The translations under genes and the position numbers were made by a program. The notes beneath the pieces are model-generated. The model worked only from the letters and a program-made list of their open reading frames with translations, did no database searches and was not told where the DNA came from. Shown here piece by piece: positions 26,614 to 35,629 of a stretch of 64,000 nucleotides of DNA (within the stretch, counting starts at the first letter, position 1; each line of letters begins with the position of its first letter). Origin of the DNA: RH-AL1 sp965214415 (GTDB taxonomy: Bacteria; Pseudomonadota; Alphaproteobacteria; Rhizobiales; Beijerinckiaceae); the NCBI GenBank assembly GCA_965214415.1, contig CBDCBQ010000003.1, positions 2,604,001 to 2,668,000 on the forward strand, written 5' to 3'.

Positions 26614-27159
26614 CTAAGTCGTAGCCCTCGCGGGCGACGCGGCGGCGAGGCGGCGCGCAACCTCGTCGAGCGGCACCGCACGCGCGGCGACCAGCGCGGC
26701 GATCGCCTCGATGTCGTCCAGGTGTACGCGCGGCGGGCCGAATGGCGGCGGCGCGTCCGAGGCCAGCGCGACGATGCTTGGATCGTTCGGAAACAGGAAC
26801 GGCTTGGCATTGCCGACCCGGTGCACCTCGATCTTGTCGTGCGCGTCGCGCTTGAATCCCTCGATCAGCACGAAGTCGACCGGCGCGAGGTGGGCGAGCA
26901 GTTCGTGCAGCGATGGCTCCGGCGCGCCGCGTAGCTCGTGCATCAGAGCCCAGCGGTTGGCCGACGTGACGAGCACCTCGCGCGCGCCAGCCTGGCGGTG
27001 CTCGTGGGAATCCTTGCCCGGCTTGTCGACGTCGAAGGCATGGTGGGCATGCTTGATCGTCGAGACGGTGAGACCCTTGGCCGTAAGCGCCGGGATCAGC
27101 TTGACGAGAAGCGTCGTCTTGCCGGCGCCGCTCCAGCCGGCGAACCCGATGACCTTCAA
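26614..27159 (-). CDS. mobB: Molybdopterin-guanine dinucleotide biosynthesis protein MobB
   Basis: GTP-binding accessory factor for MobA in making the Mo-bis-MGD cofactor. The 181-residue protein starts (M)KVIGFAGWSGAGKTTLLV with the Walker A motif GWSGAGKTT, followed by VSTIKHAHHAFDVDKPGKDS and FVLIEGFKRDAHDKIEVHR, both MobB hallmarks. I place the start at a TTG (27159) that overlaps the stop of the methyltransferase gene (TTGA), which implies coupled translation. mobA is not in the window. Confidence 0.9.
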   Translation of the reverse strand: MKVIGFAGWSGAGKTTLLVKLIPALTAKGLTVSTIKHAHHAFDVDKPGKDSHEHRQAGAREVLVTSANRWALMHELRGAPEPSLHELLAHLAPVDFVLIEGFKRDAHDKIEVHRVGNAKPFLFPNDPSIVALASDAPPPFGPPRVHLDDIEAIAALVAARAVPLDEVARRLAAASPARATT

Positions 27160-27938
27160 ACCAAGCCCTCGCGCGGGCACGCCTCGATCAGCATCACGTC
27201 GATCGTGAAGGAGCCGTCCGGCTCGAGGGCGAAATGCGCCGACACGTCCGCGGGTGCCGCGGCCTCGAGCGCGAGGATCGCGCGCGCGTCGGAGTCCGGC
27301 GTGCCGATCCGTGCGACCCAAGCGGCGAAGTCGAGCCGCAGGCGCGACAGGGTCGGCTGCGACGGACGCAGGCCGGCATCGCCGAGCGCGCGCTCCCATT
27401 CCACGACCGTTCGATTGCGCAGATGCGAGGAATCGCGCAGCAGCTCGATCCGGTTGAGGAACGCATCGAGGTGTGCGGCCTCCGGCGAGATCGTGTCGAC
27501 GACGACGACGAGGCCGTCCTGCTTGACGACACGATGCATCTCGCCGAGCGCGCCGGGGAGATCGCCCCAGTGATGCGCGCTGAAGCGCGTCATCACGAGG
27601 TCGAAGCTCGCATCCTCGAAGGCAAGCGTCTCGGCGCCGCCCCGCACGGTGCGGATCGCGCCGAGCCCACGGCGCTCGGCCTCCGCGCGCACCGCCGCCA
27701 GCATCTCGTCCGAGAGATCGTAGGCGACGACCTCCGCGGCGTGCGGCGCGACAGCGAAGCTGACGTGGCCGCCGCCGCAGCCGAGATCGAGGATGCGGCA
27801 GCCCGCGCGTGCCGCGGCGATGGCGGCGAGTCGCCCGAGGTCAGCGCCCGTCGCATGCGCGGCGCTGGCGACATTGGCGTCCGCCTTCGGCCCGAACTTG
27901 GCGACGACCAGCAAGTCGTGATCGGTGACGGACGACAT
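27156..27938 (-). CDS. SAM-dependent methyltransferase (class I)
   Basis: The 260-residue product has the SAM motif I ILDLGCGGGHVSFAVAPHA, motif II VVAYDLSDEML and motif IV FDLVMTRFSAHHWGD, like the UbiE/arsenite-MT-like small-molecule group. The fold is complete; the acceptor cannot be read. An ATG at 27938 has GGAG about nine bases upstream; 27953 is possible. Its stop overlaps the mobB start, so the two share a transcript, and a link to cofactor chemistry is possible but unproven. Confidence 0.85.
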   Translation of the reverse strand: MSSVTDHDLLVVAKFGPKADANVASAAHATGADLGRLAAIAAARAGCRILDLGCGGGHVSFAVAPHAAEVVAYDLSDEMLAAVRAEAERRGLGAIRTVRGGAETLAFEDASFDLVMTRFSAHHWGDLPGALGEMHRVVKQDGLVVVVDTISPEAAHLDAFLNRIELLRDSSHLRNRTVVEWERALGDAGLRPSQPTLSRLRLDFAAWVARIGTPDSDARAILALEAAAPADVSAHFALEPDGSFTIDVMLIEACPREGLV

Positions 27939-28000
27939 GATCTCGATCTCCATGGGTCCCGTTTGCGGGAATTCCAGCGCGGCGGCTATAGCATCGCTCG

Positions 28001-28240
28001 ATGGAAGACAAACGCCCGATCGAGCTCGACCTGCGCGGGCTCAAGTGCCCGATGCCGGTCTTGCGCACGCGCAAGGCGATGCGGCGGCTGTCGGTCGGCC
28101 AGGTGCTGCTGGTCCTATGTACCGATCCGCTCGCGACGATCGACATCCCAAATCTCGCGCGCGAGGATGGTCACACGCTCGTATCCATCGACGCAGGCGA
28201 CGACGTCGCGGAATTCACCCTGGTAAAGAACCGAAATTGA
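28001..28240 (+). CDS. tusA: TusA/SirA-family sulfur carrier
   Basis: A 79-residue TusA-like protein: LDLRGLKCPMPVLRTRKAMR holds the persulfide-forming Cys in the CPxP motif, and VLCTDPLATIDIPNLAREDG follows the family pattern. Such proteins pass sulfur to tRNA thiolation or to molybdenum cofactor enzymes. It is divergent from the methyltransferase-mobB pair, so a moco role is plausible. It is followed by an AT-rich 117-bp gap. Confidence 0.92.
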   Translation: MEDKRPIELDLRGLKCPMPVLRTRKAMRRLSVGQVLLVLCTDPLATIDIPNLAREDGHTLVSIDAGDDVAEFTLVKNRN

Positions 28241-28250
28241 CTATTCTTTT

Positions 28251-28312
28251 CATGGAAATGACTATTTTCCATGCAGTCGTCGCGATACTGTTAACCATTA
28301 AAATCTTCTTAA
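28251..28312. promoter_or_regulatory. Inverted repeat and CtrA-type sites upstream of the fused chemoreceptor
   Basis: 28251-28273 is CATGGAAA-7 bases-TTTCCATG, a perfect 8-bp inverted repeat. At 28291-28298 stands TTAACCAT, a known CtrA half-site form, and overlapping it 28298-28312 reads TTAAAATCTTCTTAA, an exact TTAA-N7-TTAA CtrA box. The stretch is far more AT-rich than its surroundings and ends 45 bp before the gene start. Binding is inferred. Confidence 0.5.
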
Positions 28313-28357
28313 CCACCAAGTCATCATAATGACGATCGACTAACTCGATCGGCACCC

Positions 28358-30643
28358 ATGGCAAAAGTCCTCCGCCGCCTCTTCGTGACCGCCCGCTGCA
28401 ATGCGATTCGCTCGCTTGCGCTGGTGTGCCTGATCGCGGCGGCCCTCGAGAGCGATAGCCTCATCGTCGCCGCCGCGATCGGCATCGCCGCGGCGGCCTG
28501 GGTCCTCGGCATCGTGCAGGTGGACCGGGCCGCCCGCACCCTGCGCCTGATCGCGGAAGGCGACCGATACGAGGGTTTCCATAAGTCGTGGTTGCGCAAT
28601 CCGACCTGCGCCGAGATCGCGTCCGCCGGCGAACGCATGCGACGCGACCTCATCGAGGCGGACGCGGCGATCGCCGACCAGCGGCGCATCCTGGCGGAGA
28701 CGCGCGTCCGCCGCGACGGTGCCGAGTTCTTCACGACGCGGTTCCACGCCTCGGTCGGTGAGGCATTCGCGCAGTTTTCCGCGCGCGGGACCGAGATCTG
28801 CACCACGGTCGAGGGGCTTGCCGCGCATAACGCCGGCCTGCTGCGCGATGCGCAGACCGCGTGCCAGGCGGTCGACGCGTCGGCCGGCGACGTCCGGGCG
28901 GTGTCGAACGCAGCCGCGCGGCTCGCCGAGATCGTCGTCACGACCTCGGGTCAGATCGAAGCCTCGGATCGAGAATCGTCCGCGACGCTCACGGACCTGC
29001 GCCGCGTCCGCGACTCGATCGATGGGCTCAAATGGGCGAGCCAGGAGATCTCGACGATCGTCGATGTGATCCGTTCGGTCGCCTCGCAGACCGCCCTGCT
29101 CTCGCTGAACGCGACGATCGAGGCGGCGCGGGCCGGCGAGGCCGGGCGCGGCTTCGCCGTCGTCGCCAGCGAGGTGAAGGCGCTCGCGACCCGCAGCGAG
29201 AGCGCCACGGTGACGATCAACCAGCAGATCGAGGTGATCCAGGGCGCGGTCAAGGAAACCTCGACGATGATCGACGCCGTGATCGGTCGCGTCGCGTCGC
29301 TGATCGAGACGAGCACATCGTTCACCGGCACGCTGTCGGACAGCACGGCCGTCATCGGGCAGATCGGCGCCGATGCCGACGCGGTGGCGCGGCGCGTCTC
29401 GCTCGCCATGCCCAACCTCGCCGCCGGTGTCGGCGAGATCGAGCTGGCCGGTCGCTCCGTGCTCGACAACGCGCGGACGCTGATGGGTCGTTCCGAGAAC
29501 CTCGTCGCCTCCTTCAAGACCTATTTCCAGGACCTCGCGTCGGGCTCGATCAAGATCGGCATCCTGCATTCGCTCTCGGGCACGCTGACCACCGAGGAAC
29601 GCCCGCTGCACGACCTGCTGATCGGGCTCGTCGACCAAGTGAACCGCGCCGACGGCCTGCTCGGGCGCCCGCTCGAGGCGCTCATCGTCAACCCGCTGGC
29701 CCAGCCGCGCGCCCACGCCGAGGGCGCGCGCGCCCTCCTCGAGCGCGGCGCCGGCGCCATCTTCGGCTGCTGGTCGTCGCAATCGCGGCTCGAGACGATC
29801 CCGGAGCTCGCCGCGCGTGACGGCCTGCTGTTCTACCCGTGCCAATACGAGGGCGGCGGGGCCTCGCCGCATGTGGTCTACACCGGCGGCACGGCGCGGC
29901 AGCAGGCGTTCCCCGGCATCGAATTCCTGATCGGCGCGGGCTACCAGCGGCTGGTGCTGATCGGTCATCCGACGACCTATTCGCGCGGCACGCATGAGGT
30001 GCTGACACGCCACGCGGCGACGATCGGCGGCACCGTCCTGCTCGATCTCGTCGTGCCGGGCGACGGCGCCGGTCTCGCCGCCGCGGTCGGCAAGATCGTC
30101 GCCGCGGGACGTGGCGGTCGCCTCGCCGTCGTCTCGACCCTGAGCGGCGACGCGACCGTGCGCTATTTCCGCGAGCTGGCGCGACGCGGGATCAAGGCCG
30201 CGCGCATCCCGACGCTGTGCCTGACGATCGGCGAGGCCGAGACCACGGCGCTCGGCCCGGCGGCGGCCGGCAATTACGTCGCCTGGAACTACCTGCACGG
30301 CCTTAAGAACCCCCAGAACGAGCGCTTCATCGCGACGTGGCGCCGGATCAAGGGCGACGCGGGCGCCGTCGCCAGCGACGCCATGGAAGCGACCTTTCTC
30401 GGCTTCTCGTTCTGGTGCGAGGCCGTCAGGAGCGCCGGCTCGACGGATCCGCGCGCGGTTCGGGCCGCGATGGCCGGCATGCGGATCGACGCGCCGAGCG
30501 GCTTTCCCGTCTCGGTCACGTCCGACCAGCACCTGCGGCTGCCAGCCTTCATCGGGCGGATCGAGGCGGCCGGCGCGATCGTGCCAGTCTGGGCGAGCGC
30601 CGACGTCCTGGAGCCGAACGGTCGCGTGCGCGCCGCGGCCTGA
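28358..30643 (+). CDS. Chemoreceptor signalling domain fused to a UrtA/AmiC-type amide-binding domain
   Basis: The 761-residue protein has two N-terminal hydrophobic stretches (about 18-30 and 35-54), no clear HAMP domain, then a methyl-accepting chemotaxis signalling domain with its tip near 255-275: TIEAARAGEAGRGFAVVASE, then VKALATRSESA. From about residue 398 a second domain begins IKIGILHSLSGTLTTEERPL, with LFYPCQYEGGG, VVYTGGTARQQAFPGIEFLI and NYVAWNYLHG, all typical of Peripla_BP_5 proteins (UrtA, AmiC) that bind urea or short amides. No signal peptide or membrane segment separates the two, so the binding domain should face the cytoplasm, an unusual layout. No che genes are nearby. Confidence 0.88.
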   Translation: MAKVLRRLFVTARCNAIRSLALVCLIAAALESDSLIVAAAIGIAAAAWVLGIVQVDRAARTLRLIAEGDRYEGFHKSWLRNPTCAEIASAGERMRRDLIEADAAIADQRRILAETRVRRDGAEFFTTRFHASVGEAFAQFSARGTEICTTVEGLAAHNAGLLRDAQTACQAVDASAGDVRAVSNAAARLAEIVVTTSGQIEASDRESSATLTDLRRVRDSIDGLKWASQEISTIVDVIRSVASQTALLSLNATIEAARAGEAGRGFAVVASEVKALATRSESATVTINQQIEVIQGAVKETSTMIDAVIGRVASLIETSTSFTGTLSDSTAVIGQIGADADAVARRVSLAMPNLAAGVGEIELAGRSVLDNARTLMGRSENLVASFKTYFQDLASGSIKIGILHSLSGTLTTEERPLHDLLIGLVDQVNRADGLLGRPLEALIVNPLAQPRAHAEGARALLERGAGAIFGCWSSQSRLETIPELAARDGLLFYPCQYEGGGASPHVVYTGGTARQQAFPGIEFLIGAGYQRLVLIGHPTTYSRGTHEVLTRHAATIGGTVLLDLVVPGDGAGLAAAVGKIVAAGRGGRLAVVSTLSGDATVRYFRELARRGIKAARIPTLCLTIGEAETTALGPAAAGNYVAWNYLHGLKNPQNERFIATWRRIKGDAGAVASDAMEATFLGFSFWCEAVRSAGSTDPRAVRAAMAGMRIDAPSGFPVSVTSDQHLRLPAFIGRIEAAGAIVPVWASADVLEPNGRVRAAA

Positions 30644-30895
30644 ACCGACGGCCAGGCCGGGCTCCCCACCGTCATCCGCGCGCCCGGCTGGCACGCTTGT
30701 TCCGGCGACCACGCCGCAGCCGTTTGAGATCGAGATGTCTACCGCGCCCCAGAAAAGACGCAGGTGTTGCCGGAAGGTTTCGGTCGCGTGTTCTCTTTAC
30801 CCTCGATCGGCTCGTCGCTCGACAGAAAGGTGGCGGACCGATATTTCGATCTTTGGCCGTTTCGTGGCTCAAACATGCTCTAGGAGGAGCTTGGT
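30644..30895. other. Intergenic stretch, no supported gene
   Basis: 252 bp with only short Arg/Ser-rich frames. The 3' end carries the ribosome site AGGAG of the next gene and presumably its promoter. Confidence 0.5.
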
Positions 30896-31189
30896 ATGGT
30901 CTCTAAGTTCAAGTCGATCGCGCTCGCGGGCGCGCTCATGATGGTCGCCGCCCCGGCGTTCGCGCAGGATCTGCAGCTTCCCGGTCTTGGTGGCAGCGGC
31001 CTCGATCTCGACCCCTTCCACATCTTCACCCCGGCGCCCGCGCCGATGGCCGCGCCCATGGCCGAGCCGATGATGAAGAAGCCAATGATGAAGCATCACA
31101 TGATGATGCACAAGAAGATGTCGAAGAAGATGATGATGAAAAAGAAAATGATGATGAAGAAGAAGATGATGATGGAAAAGAAGATGTAA
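30896..31189 (+). CDS. Secreted Met/Lys/His-rich peptide
   Basis: The 97-residue product has a signal peptide ending AAPAFA-Q (about residue 23), a short Gly/Leu/Asp-rich part, a Pro/Ala/Met linker, then a tail of about 40 residues made almost only of Met, Lys and His, such as MMKKPMMKHHMMMHKKMSKK. Methionine and histidine clusters bind Cu(I)/Cu(II) or silver in periplasmic copper proteins, so metal binding is a reasonable guess. An AGGAG ribosome site precedes it and a strong terminator follows, so it is a single-gene unit. No family is recognised. Confidence 0.75.
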   Translation: MVSKFKSIALAGALMMVAAPAFAQDLQLPGLGGSGLDLDPFHIFTPAPAPMAAPMAEPMMKKPMMKHHMMMHKKMSKKMMMKKKMMMKKKMMMEKKM

Positions 31190-31228
31190 GGGACGTCGTC
31201 CGACATCAGTCCAAGCATCTAATATCTC

Positions 31229-31257
31229 AGCCCGCGCGTCTACCGCGCGGGCTTTTT
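31229..31257 (+). terminator. Intrinsic terminator after the Met/Lys-rich gene
   Basis: A perfect 10-bp stem (AGCCCGCGCG / CGCGCGGGCT) with a 5-base loop TCTAC, ending in TTTTT at 31253-31257. It lies 40 bp after the stop at 31189 and before the convergent malyl-CoA lyase gene. Confidence 0.9.
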
Positions 31258-31285
31258 AGTGTCGCCGCGCCTGGTCGGCTCCGGC

Positions 31286-32281
31286 CTAAGCCGCCGATTT
31301 CGCCGGTATCGGCGTGCCGATGGCATCGGCCTTCTTGATCAGCGCTTCCGCCATGCGGATCGAGGCGATGTCGATCAAACGCCCGTCGAGCGACACCGCG
31401 CCCTTGCCTTCCTTCGCCGCCTTGGTCATCGCCTCGAGGATGCGCCGCGCCTTCGTGACCTCTGCGTCGGACGGCGAGTAGACATCGTTGGCGAGCCCGA
31501 CCTGGCTCGGATGGATCGCCCACTTGCCCTCGTAACCGAGCACCGCGGCGCGGCGCGCGGCGGCCTGGTAGCCCTCCGGGTCCTGGATATCGCCGAACGG
31601 CCCATCGATCGGACGCAAACCATAGGCGCGGCACGCGAGCATCATCTTCGATAGCGCGTAGTGCCAGGGATCGCCCCAAAAGTAGCCGCGCTCCTGGCCC
31701 TCTTCCTTGTCGGTGAGCACGCCGTAGTCCGGATGCACGCCGCCGATCGAGGTGGTGCGGGCACGCGTCGAGGCGACGTAGTCGGCGATGCCGAAGCTCA
31801 TCGCCTCGTTGCGCTTCGAGGCCTGGGCGATCGCGTCGCAATTGACCATGCCCAGCGCGGTCTCGATCAGGACTTCGAAGCCGAGCTTCTTCTCGCGCTT
31901 CATCGCCATCTCGATGCTCGAGACGAGGGCGTCGACGGCGTAGACGTCGGAGGCGACGCCGACCTTGGGAATCAGGATCATGTCGAGCCGCGGGCACTTC
32001 TCGACGATGTCGACGACATCGCGGTACCAGAAGTGCGTATCCAAACCATTGATGCGGACCATCATTGTCTTGGTGCCCCAGTCGACGTCGTTCAGCGCCT
32101 GGACGATGTTCGAGCGTGCCTGCTCCTTGTCGTCGGGCGCGACCGCGTCCTCGCAATCGAGGAAGATGATGTCGGCGTCGCCCTTCGCCGCCTTCTCGAA
32201 CATGCCGGTATTGGTGCCGGGTACGGCCAGTTCGGAGCGGTGCAGGCGCGGCGTCGCCTGGTCGATCAGGGTGAAGCTCAT
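31286..32281 (-). CDS. mcl: L-malyl-CoA / beta-methylmalyl-CoA lyase
   Basis: This cytoplasmic enzyme splits malyl-CoA into glyoxylate and acetyl-CoA, the last step of the serine cycle. The 331-residue protein belongs to the HpcH/CitE family: IIFLDCEDAVAPDDKEQAR carries the Mg-binding acidic pair, and LIPKVGVASDVYAVDAL and GEIGGVHP-like SIGGVHPDYGVLTD match Mcl. AAGGAGG precedes the ATG at 32281; the frame upstream is repeat DNA. It is the last of four genes on the minus strand and is separated from mtkB by a palindromic repeat. Confidence 0.9.
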   Translation of the reverse strand: MSFTLIDQATPRLHRSELAVPGTNTGMFEKAAKGDADIIFLDCEDAVAPDDKEQARSNIVQALNDVDWGTKTMMVRINGLDTHFWYRDVVDIVEKCPRLDMILIPKVGVASDVYAVDALVSSIEMAMKREKKLGFEVLIETALGMVNCDAIAQASKRNEAMSFGIADYVASTRARTTSIGGVHPDYGVLTDKEEGQERGYFWGDPWHYALSKMMLACRAYGLRPIDGPFGDIQDPEGYQAAARRAAVLGYEGKWAIHPSQVGLANDVYSPSDAEVTKARRILEAMTKAAKEGKGAVSLDGRLIDIASIRMAEALIKKADAIGTPIPAKSAA

Positions 32282-32311
32282 GGGTCCTCCTTCGGGGTTT
32301 CTTGGATCTTT

Positions 32312-32485
32312 CTTCTCCCGCTTGCGGGACAAGGTGGCCCGACGAAGTCGGGTCGGATGAGGAGTCGTGCCGCTCGAGTGACTTTGGTAAGCGAGGCGGA
32401 GAGTCCCCTCATCCGACCCCGCTGCGCGGTCTACATTCTCCCGCAAGCGGGAGCTTGTGGCCTTCTCCCGCGACGCGGGAGAAGG
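32312..32485. repeat. Palindromic repeat element, copy 1
   Basis: An element of inverted segments: the motif CTTCTCCCGC...GCGGGA, then GTGGCCCGACGAAGTCGGGT, then after a variable middle the reverse arm CCCTCATCCGACCCCGCTGC and a closing TTCTCCCGC...GCGGGAG. It ends in a perfect hairpin CCTTCTCCCGC-GAC-GCGGGAGAAGG (32461-32485). It shares both arms with the element at 57670-57818. It fills the mtkB-mcl gap. Confidence 0.9.
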
Positions 32486-32494
32486 ACCTCGCGG

Positions 32495-33394
<900 letters not shown>

Positions 33395-33405
33395 GGCGTC
33401 CTCCC

Positions 33406-34587
33406 TCAGGCCGCGGCGGGCTGGTGCTGGCCGGCAACCTTGACGGCGATCTCGGCCGCTTGCGTCAGGCTGTCGGCGGTGTGCAGCGCGATGCCGCTCT
33501 CTTCGAGAATCTTGCGGCCGGCCTCGACGTTGGTGCCGGCGAGACGCACGACCAATGGGACGGAGAGCTTGGTCTCCTTCACGGCCTTGACGACGCCCTG
33601 GGCGACCCAGTCGCAGCGGTTGATGCCGGCGAAGATGTTGACCAGCACGGCCTTCACGTTCCTGTCCGACAGGACGAGGCGGAACGCCGTCGCGACGCGC
33701 TCGGCCGAGGCGCCACCGCCGACGTCCAGGAAATTCGCGGGCTCGCCGCCGGCATGCTTGATCATGTCCATCGTCGCCATCGCGAGGCCGGCGCCGTTGA
33801 CGATGCAGCCGATCGTCCCCTCCAGGCCGACATAGTTGAGCTGGTGCTCGGCCGCCTGGGCCTCGCGCGGGTCCTCCTGCGCGGGGTCGTGCATGTCGGC
33901 GATCTTGCGCTGCCGGAACATCGCGTTGTCGTCGAAGCTCATCTTCGCGTCGAGCGCGATGATGCGGTTGTCCTTGGTGATGACGAGCGGGTTGATCTCC
34001 AGCATCGTCGCGTCGTGATCGCGGAAGGCGCGATAGCAGCCGAGGATGGTGCGCACGGCGCTCTGCACCTGCTTGATGTTGAAGCCGAGCTTGAAGGCGA
34101 TCTCGCGCGCCTCGAAGTTCTGCATGCCGACGGCGGGCTCGACGATCACGGTGATGAGCGACTCCGGCTTGTCCTTGGCGATCTGCTCGATCTCCATGCC
34201 GCCTTCCTTCGAGGCGATGACGCGGACGCGCTCCTCTTTCCGGTCTAGCACGAAGCCGAGGTAGAATTCCTTCTCGAAAGGATCCGCCACCTCGACGTAG
34301 ACGCGCTGCACCGGCTTGCCCTCGGGCCCGGTCTGATGCGTGACAAGCGTCTTGCCGAGCATGCCCTCGGCCGCCTCGCGGACCTCGTGGTAGGTCTGGC
34401 AGAGCTTGATGCCGCCGGCCTTGCCGCGCGCGCCGGCGTGGATCTGCGCCTTGACGACCCATTTCCAGCCGCCGAGCTCGGTCGCGGCATACACGGCCTG
34501 CTCGGCGCTGTGGGCGACGGCGCCGCGCGCCAGGCCGACACCGGCCTTGGCCAGGATCTCCTTGGCCTGGTACTCGTGGATATCCAT
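33406..34587 (-). CDS. mtkA: Malate--CoA ligase beta subunit (MtkA)
   Basis: ATP-grasp subunit of the ligase, 393 aa, starting MDIHEYQAKEILAKAGVGLA. GRGKAGGIKLCQ-like and LEINPLVITKDNRIIALDAK segments bind ATP and Mg, and NIFAGINRCDWVAQGVVKA forms the contact with the alpha subunit. The pair sits between hydroxypyruvate reductase and malyl-CoA lyase, so the malate role is preferred over succinate (SucC). Translation is probably coupled with mtkB, 11 bp away. Confidence 0.9.
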   Translation of the reverse strand: MDIHEYQAKEILAKAGVGLARGAVAHSAEQAVYAATELGGWKWVVKAQIHAGARGKAGGIKLCQTYHEVREAAEGMLGKTLVTHQTGPEGKPVQRVYVEVADPFEKEFYLGFVLDRKEERVRVIASKEGGMEIEQIAKDKPESLITVIVEPAVGMQNFEAREIAFKLGFNIKQVQSAVRTILGCYRAFRDHDATMLEINPLVITKDNRIIALDAKMSFDDNAMFRQRKIADMHDPAQEDPREAQAAEHQLNYVGLEGTIGCIVNGAGLAMATMDMIKHAGGEPANFLDVGGGASAERVATAFRLVLSDRNVKAVLVNIFAGINRCDWVAQGVVKAVKETKLSVPLVVRLAGTNVEAGRKILEESGIALHTADSLTQAAEIAVKVAGQHQPAAA

Positions 34588-34690
34588 GGTGACGCGTTCT
34601 CCCTAGACGTTCGCGGCTTTGGCTTTGCTTATGGCTTGTTGTGGCGTGCGGACGTGGCGGATCAAGCCGTCCGAACGGTCTGGCGGCCGA

Positions 34691-35629
34691 TCACACGACG
34701 ACGTTCTGCGGCTTGCCGTCGACGAACGCATCGATGTTGTCGACGAGCTGGTCGGCGAGCACCTGCATCGCCTCCCGGCTGGCCCAGGCCACGTGCGGCG
34801 TGATGATCAAGTTTGGAATCGAAGGGTCGAGCAGCACGTTGCCGTTCTTCGGCGGCTCCTCCGTCAGCACGTCGAAGCCGGCGCCGGCGATCTCGCCCGA
34901 CATCAGCGCCGCGGCCAGCGCCGCCTCGTCGACGAGGCCGCCGCGCGCCGTGTTGATGAGGATCGCGGTGGTCTTCATCTTTCGCAGCTCGTCGGCGCCG
35001 ATCATGTTGCGCGTCTCCGGCGTCAGCGGGGCGTGCAGCGTGATCACGTCGCTCTCGCGCAGGATCGTGTCGAGGTCGACGAGCCCGTCCTGGGGCATCA
35101 CGTCGTAGGCGATGACCTTCATGCCGAGCGCCTCGCAGCGCTTGCCGATCGACTTGCCGATCGCGCCATAGCCGACGATGCCCATGGTCGCGCCGGCGAT
35201 GTCGTTGATGGTGTGATCGAAGAAGCAGAACTGGCGCGACTTGCTCCACACGCCCTGCTTCACGTCGTTGGCGTAGCCGACGAGATTGCGCTTCAAAGCA
35301 AACATCAGCGCGATCACGTGCTCGGGCACGGTATTGAACGCGTAGTTGCGGATGTTGACGACGGCGATGCCGTGCTCCTTGGCGGCGGCCTTGTCGATGA
35401 CGTCGGTGCCGGTGGCGGCGACCGCGATCAGCTTCAGATTGGGCAGCTGCGCGAGCGTCTCGGCGCGCATCGGCACCTTGTTCGTCACGCAGATCGTCGC
35501 GTCCTTGAGCTTCTCGACAATCTCGTCCGGCCCGGTCGCCTCGTGCTCCACGTAGTCGTGCTCGAAGGCTTGCTTGCGCAGATCCGCGACGAGCGTCTCG
35601 CGATCCAAAAAGACAATCGAATGCTTCAT
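34691..35629 (-). CDS. hprA: Hydroxypyruvate reductase (D-2-hydroxyacid dehydrogenase)
   Basis: A 312-residue enzyme that reduces hydroxypyruvate to D-glycerate in the serine cycle. The NAD(P) fold is shown by GATMGIVGYGAIGKSIGKRC, and the catalytic Arg, Glu and His lie in INTARGGLVDEAAL, VLTEEPPKNGN and ITPHVAWASREAM. Length and the neighbours mtkA-mtkB-mcl support HprA rather than another member of the family. It is the first gene of the block; the 419 bp upstream hold the promoter. Confidence 0.88.
   Translation of the reverse strand: MKHSIVFLDRETLVADLRKQAFEHDYVEHEATGPDEIVEKLKDATICVTNKVPMRAETLAQLPNLKLIAVAATGTDVIDKAAAKEHGIAVVNIRNYAFNTVPEHVIALMFALKRNLVGYANDVKQGVWSKSRQFCFFDHTINDIAGATMGIVGYGAIGKSIGKRCEALGMKVIAYDVMPQDGLVDLDTILRESDVITLHAPLTPETRNMIGADELRKMKTTAILINTARGGLVDEAALAAALMSGEIAGAGFDVLTEEPPKNGNVLLDPSIPNLIITPHVAWASREAMQVLADQLVDNIDAFVDGKPQNVVV

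Noticed and set aside
28340..30712. 790-codon minus-strand frame opposite the fused chemoreceptor
   Set aside because: No recognisable domain; the plus strand has complete MCP and binding-domain motifs and a promoter region.
30735..30941. Short plus-strand frame overlapping the start of the Met/Lys-rich gene
   Set aside because: Ser/Arg-rich text with no motif; it overlaps the clear signal-peptide gene in another frame.
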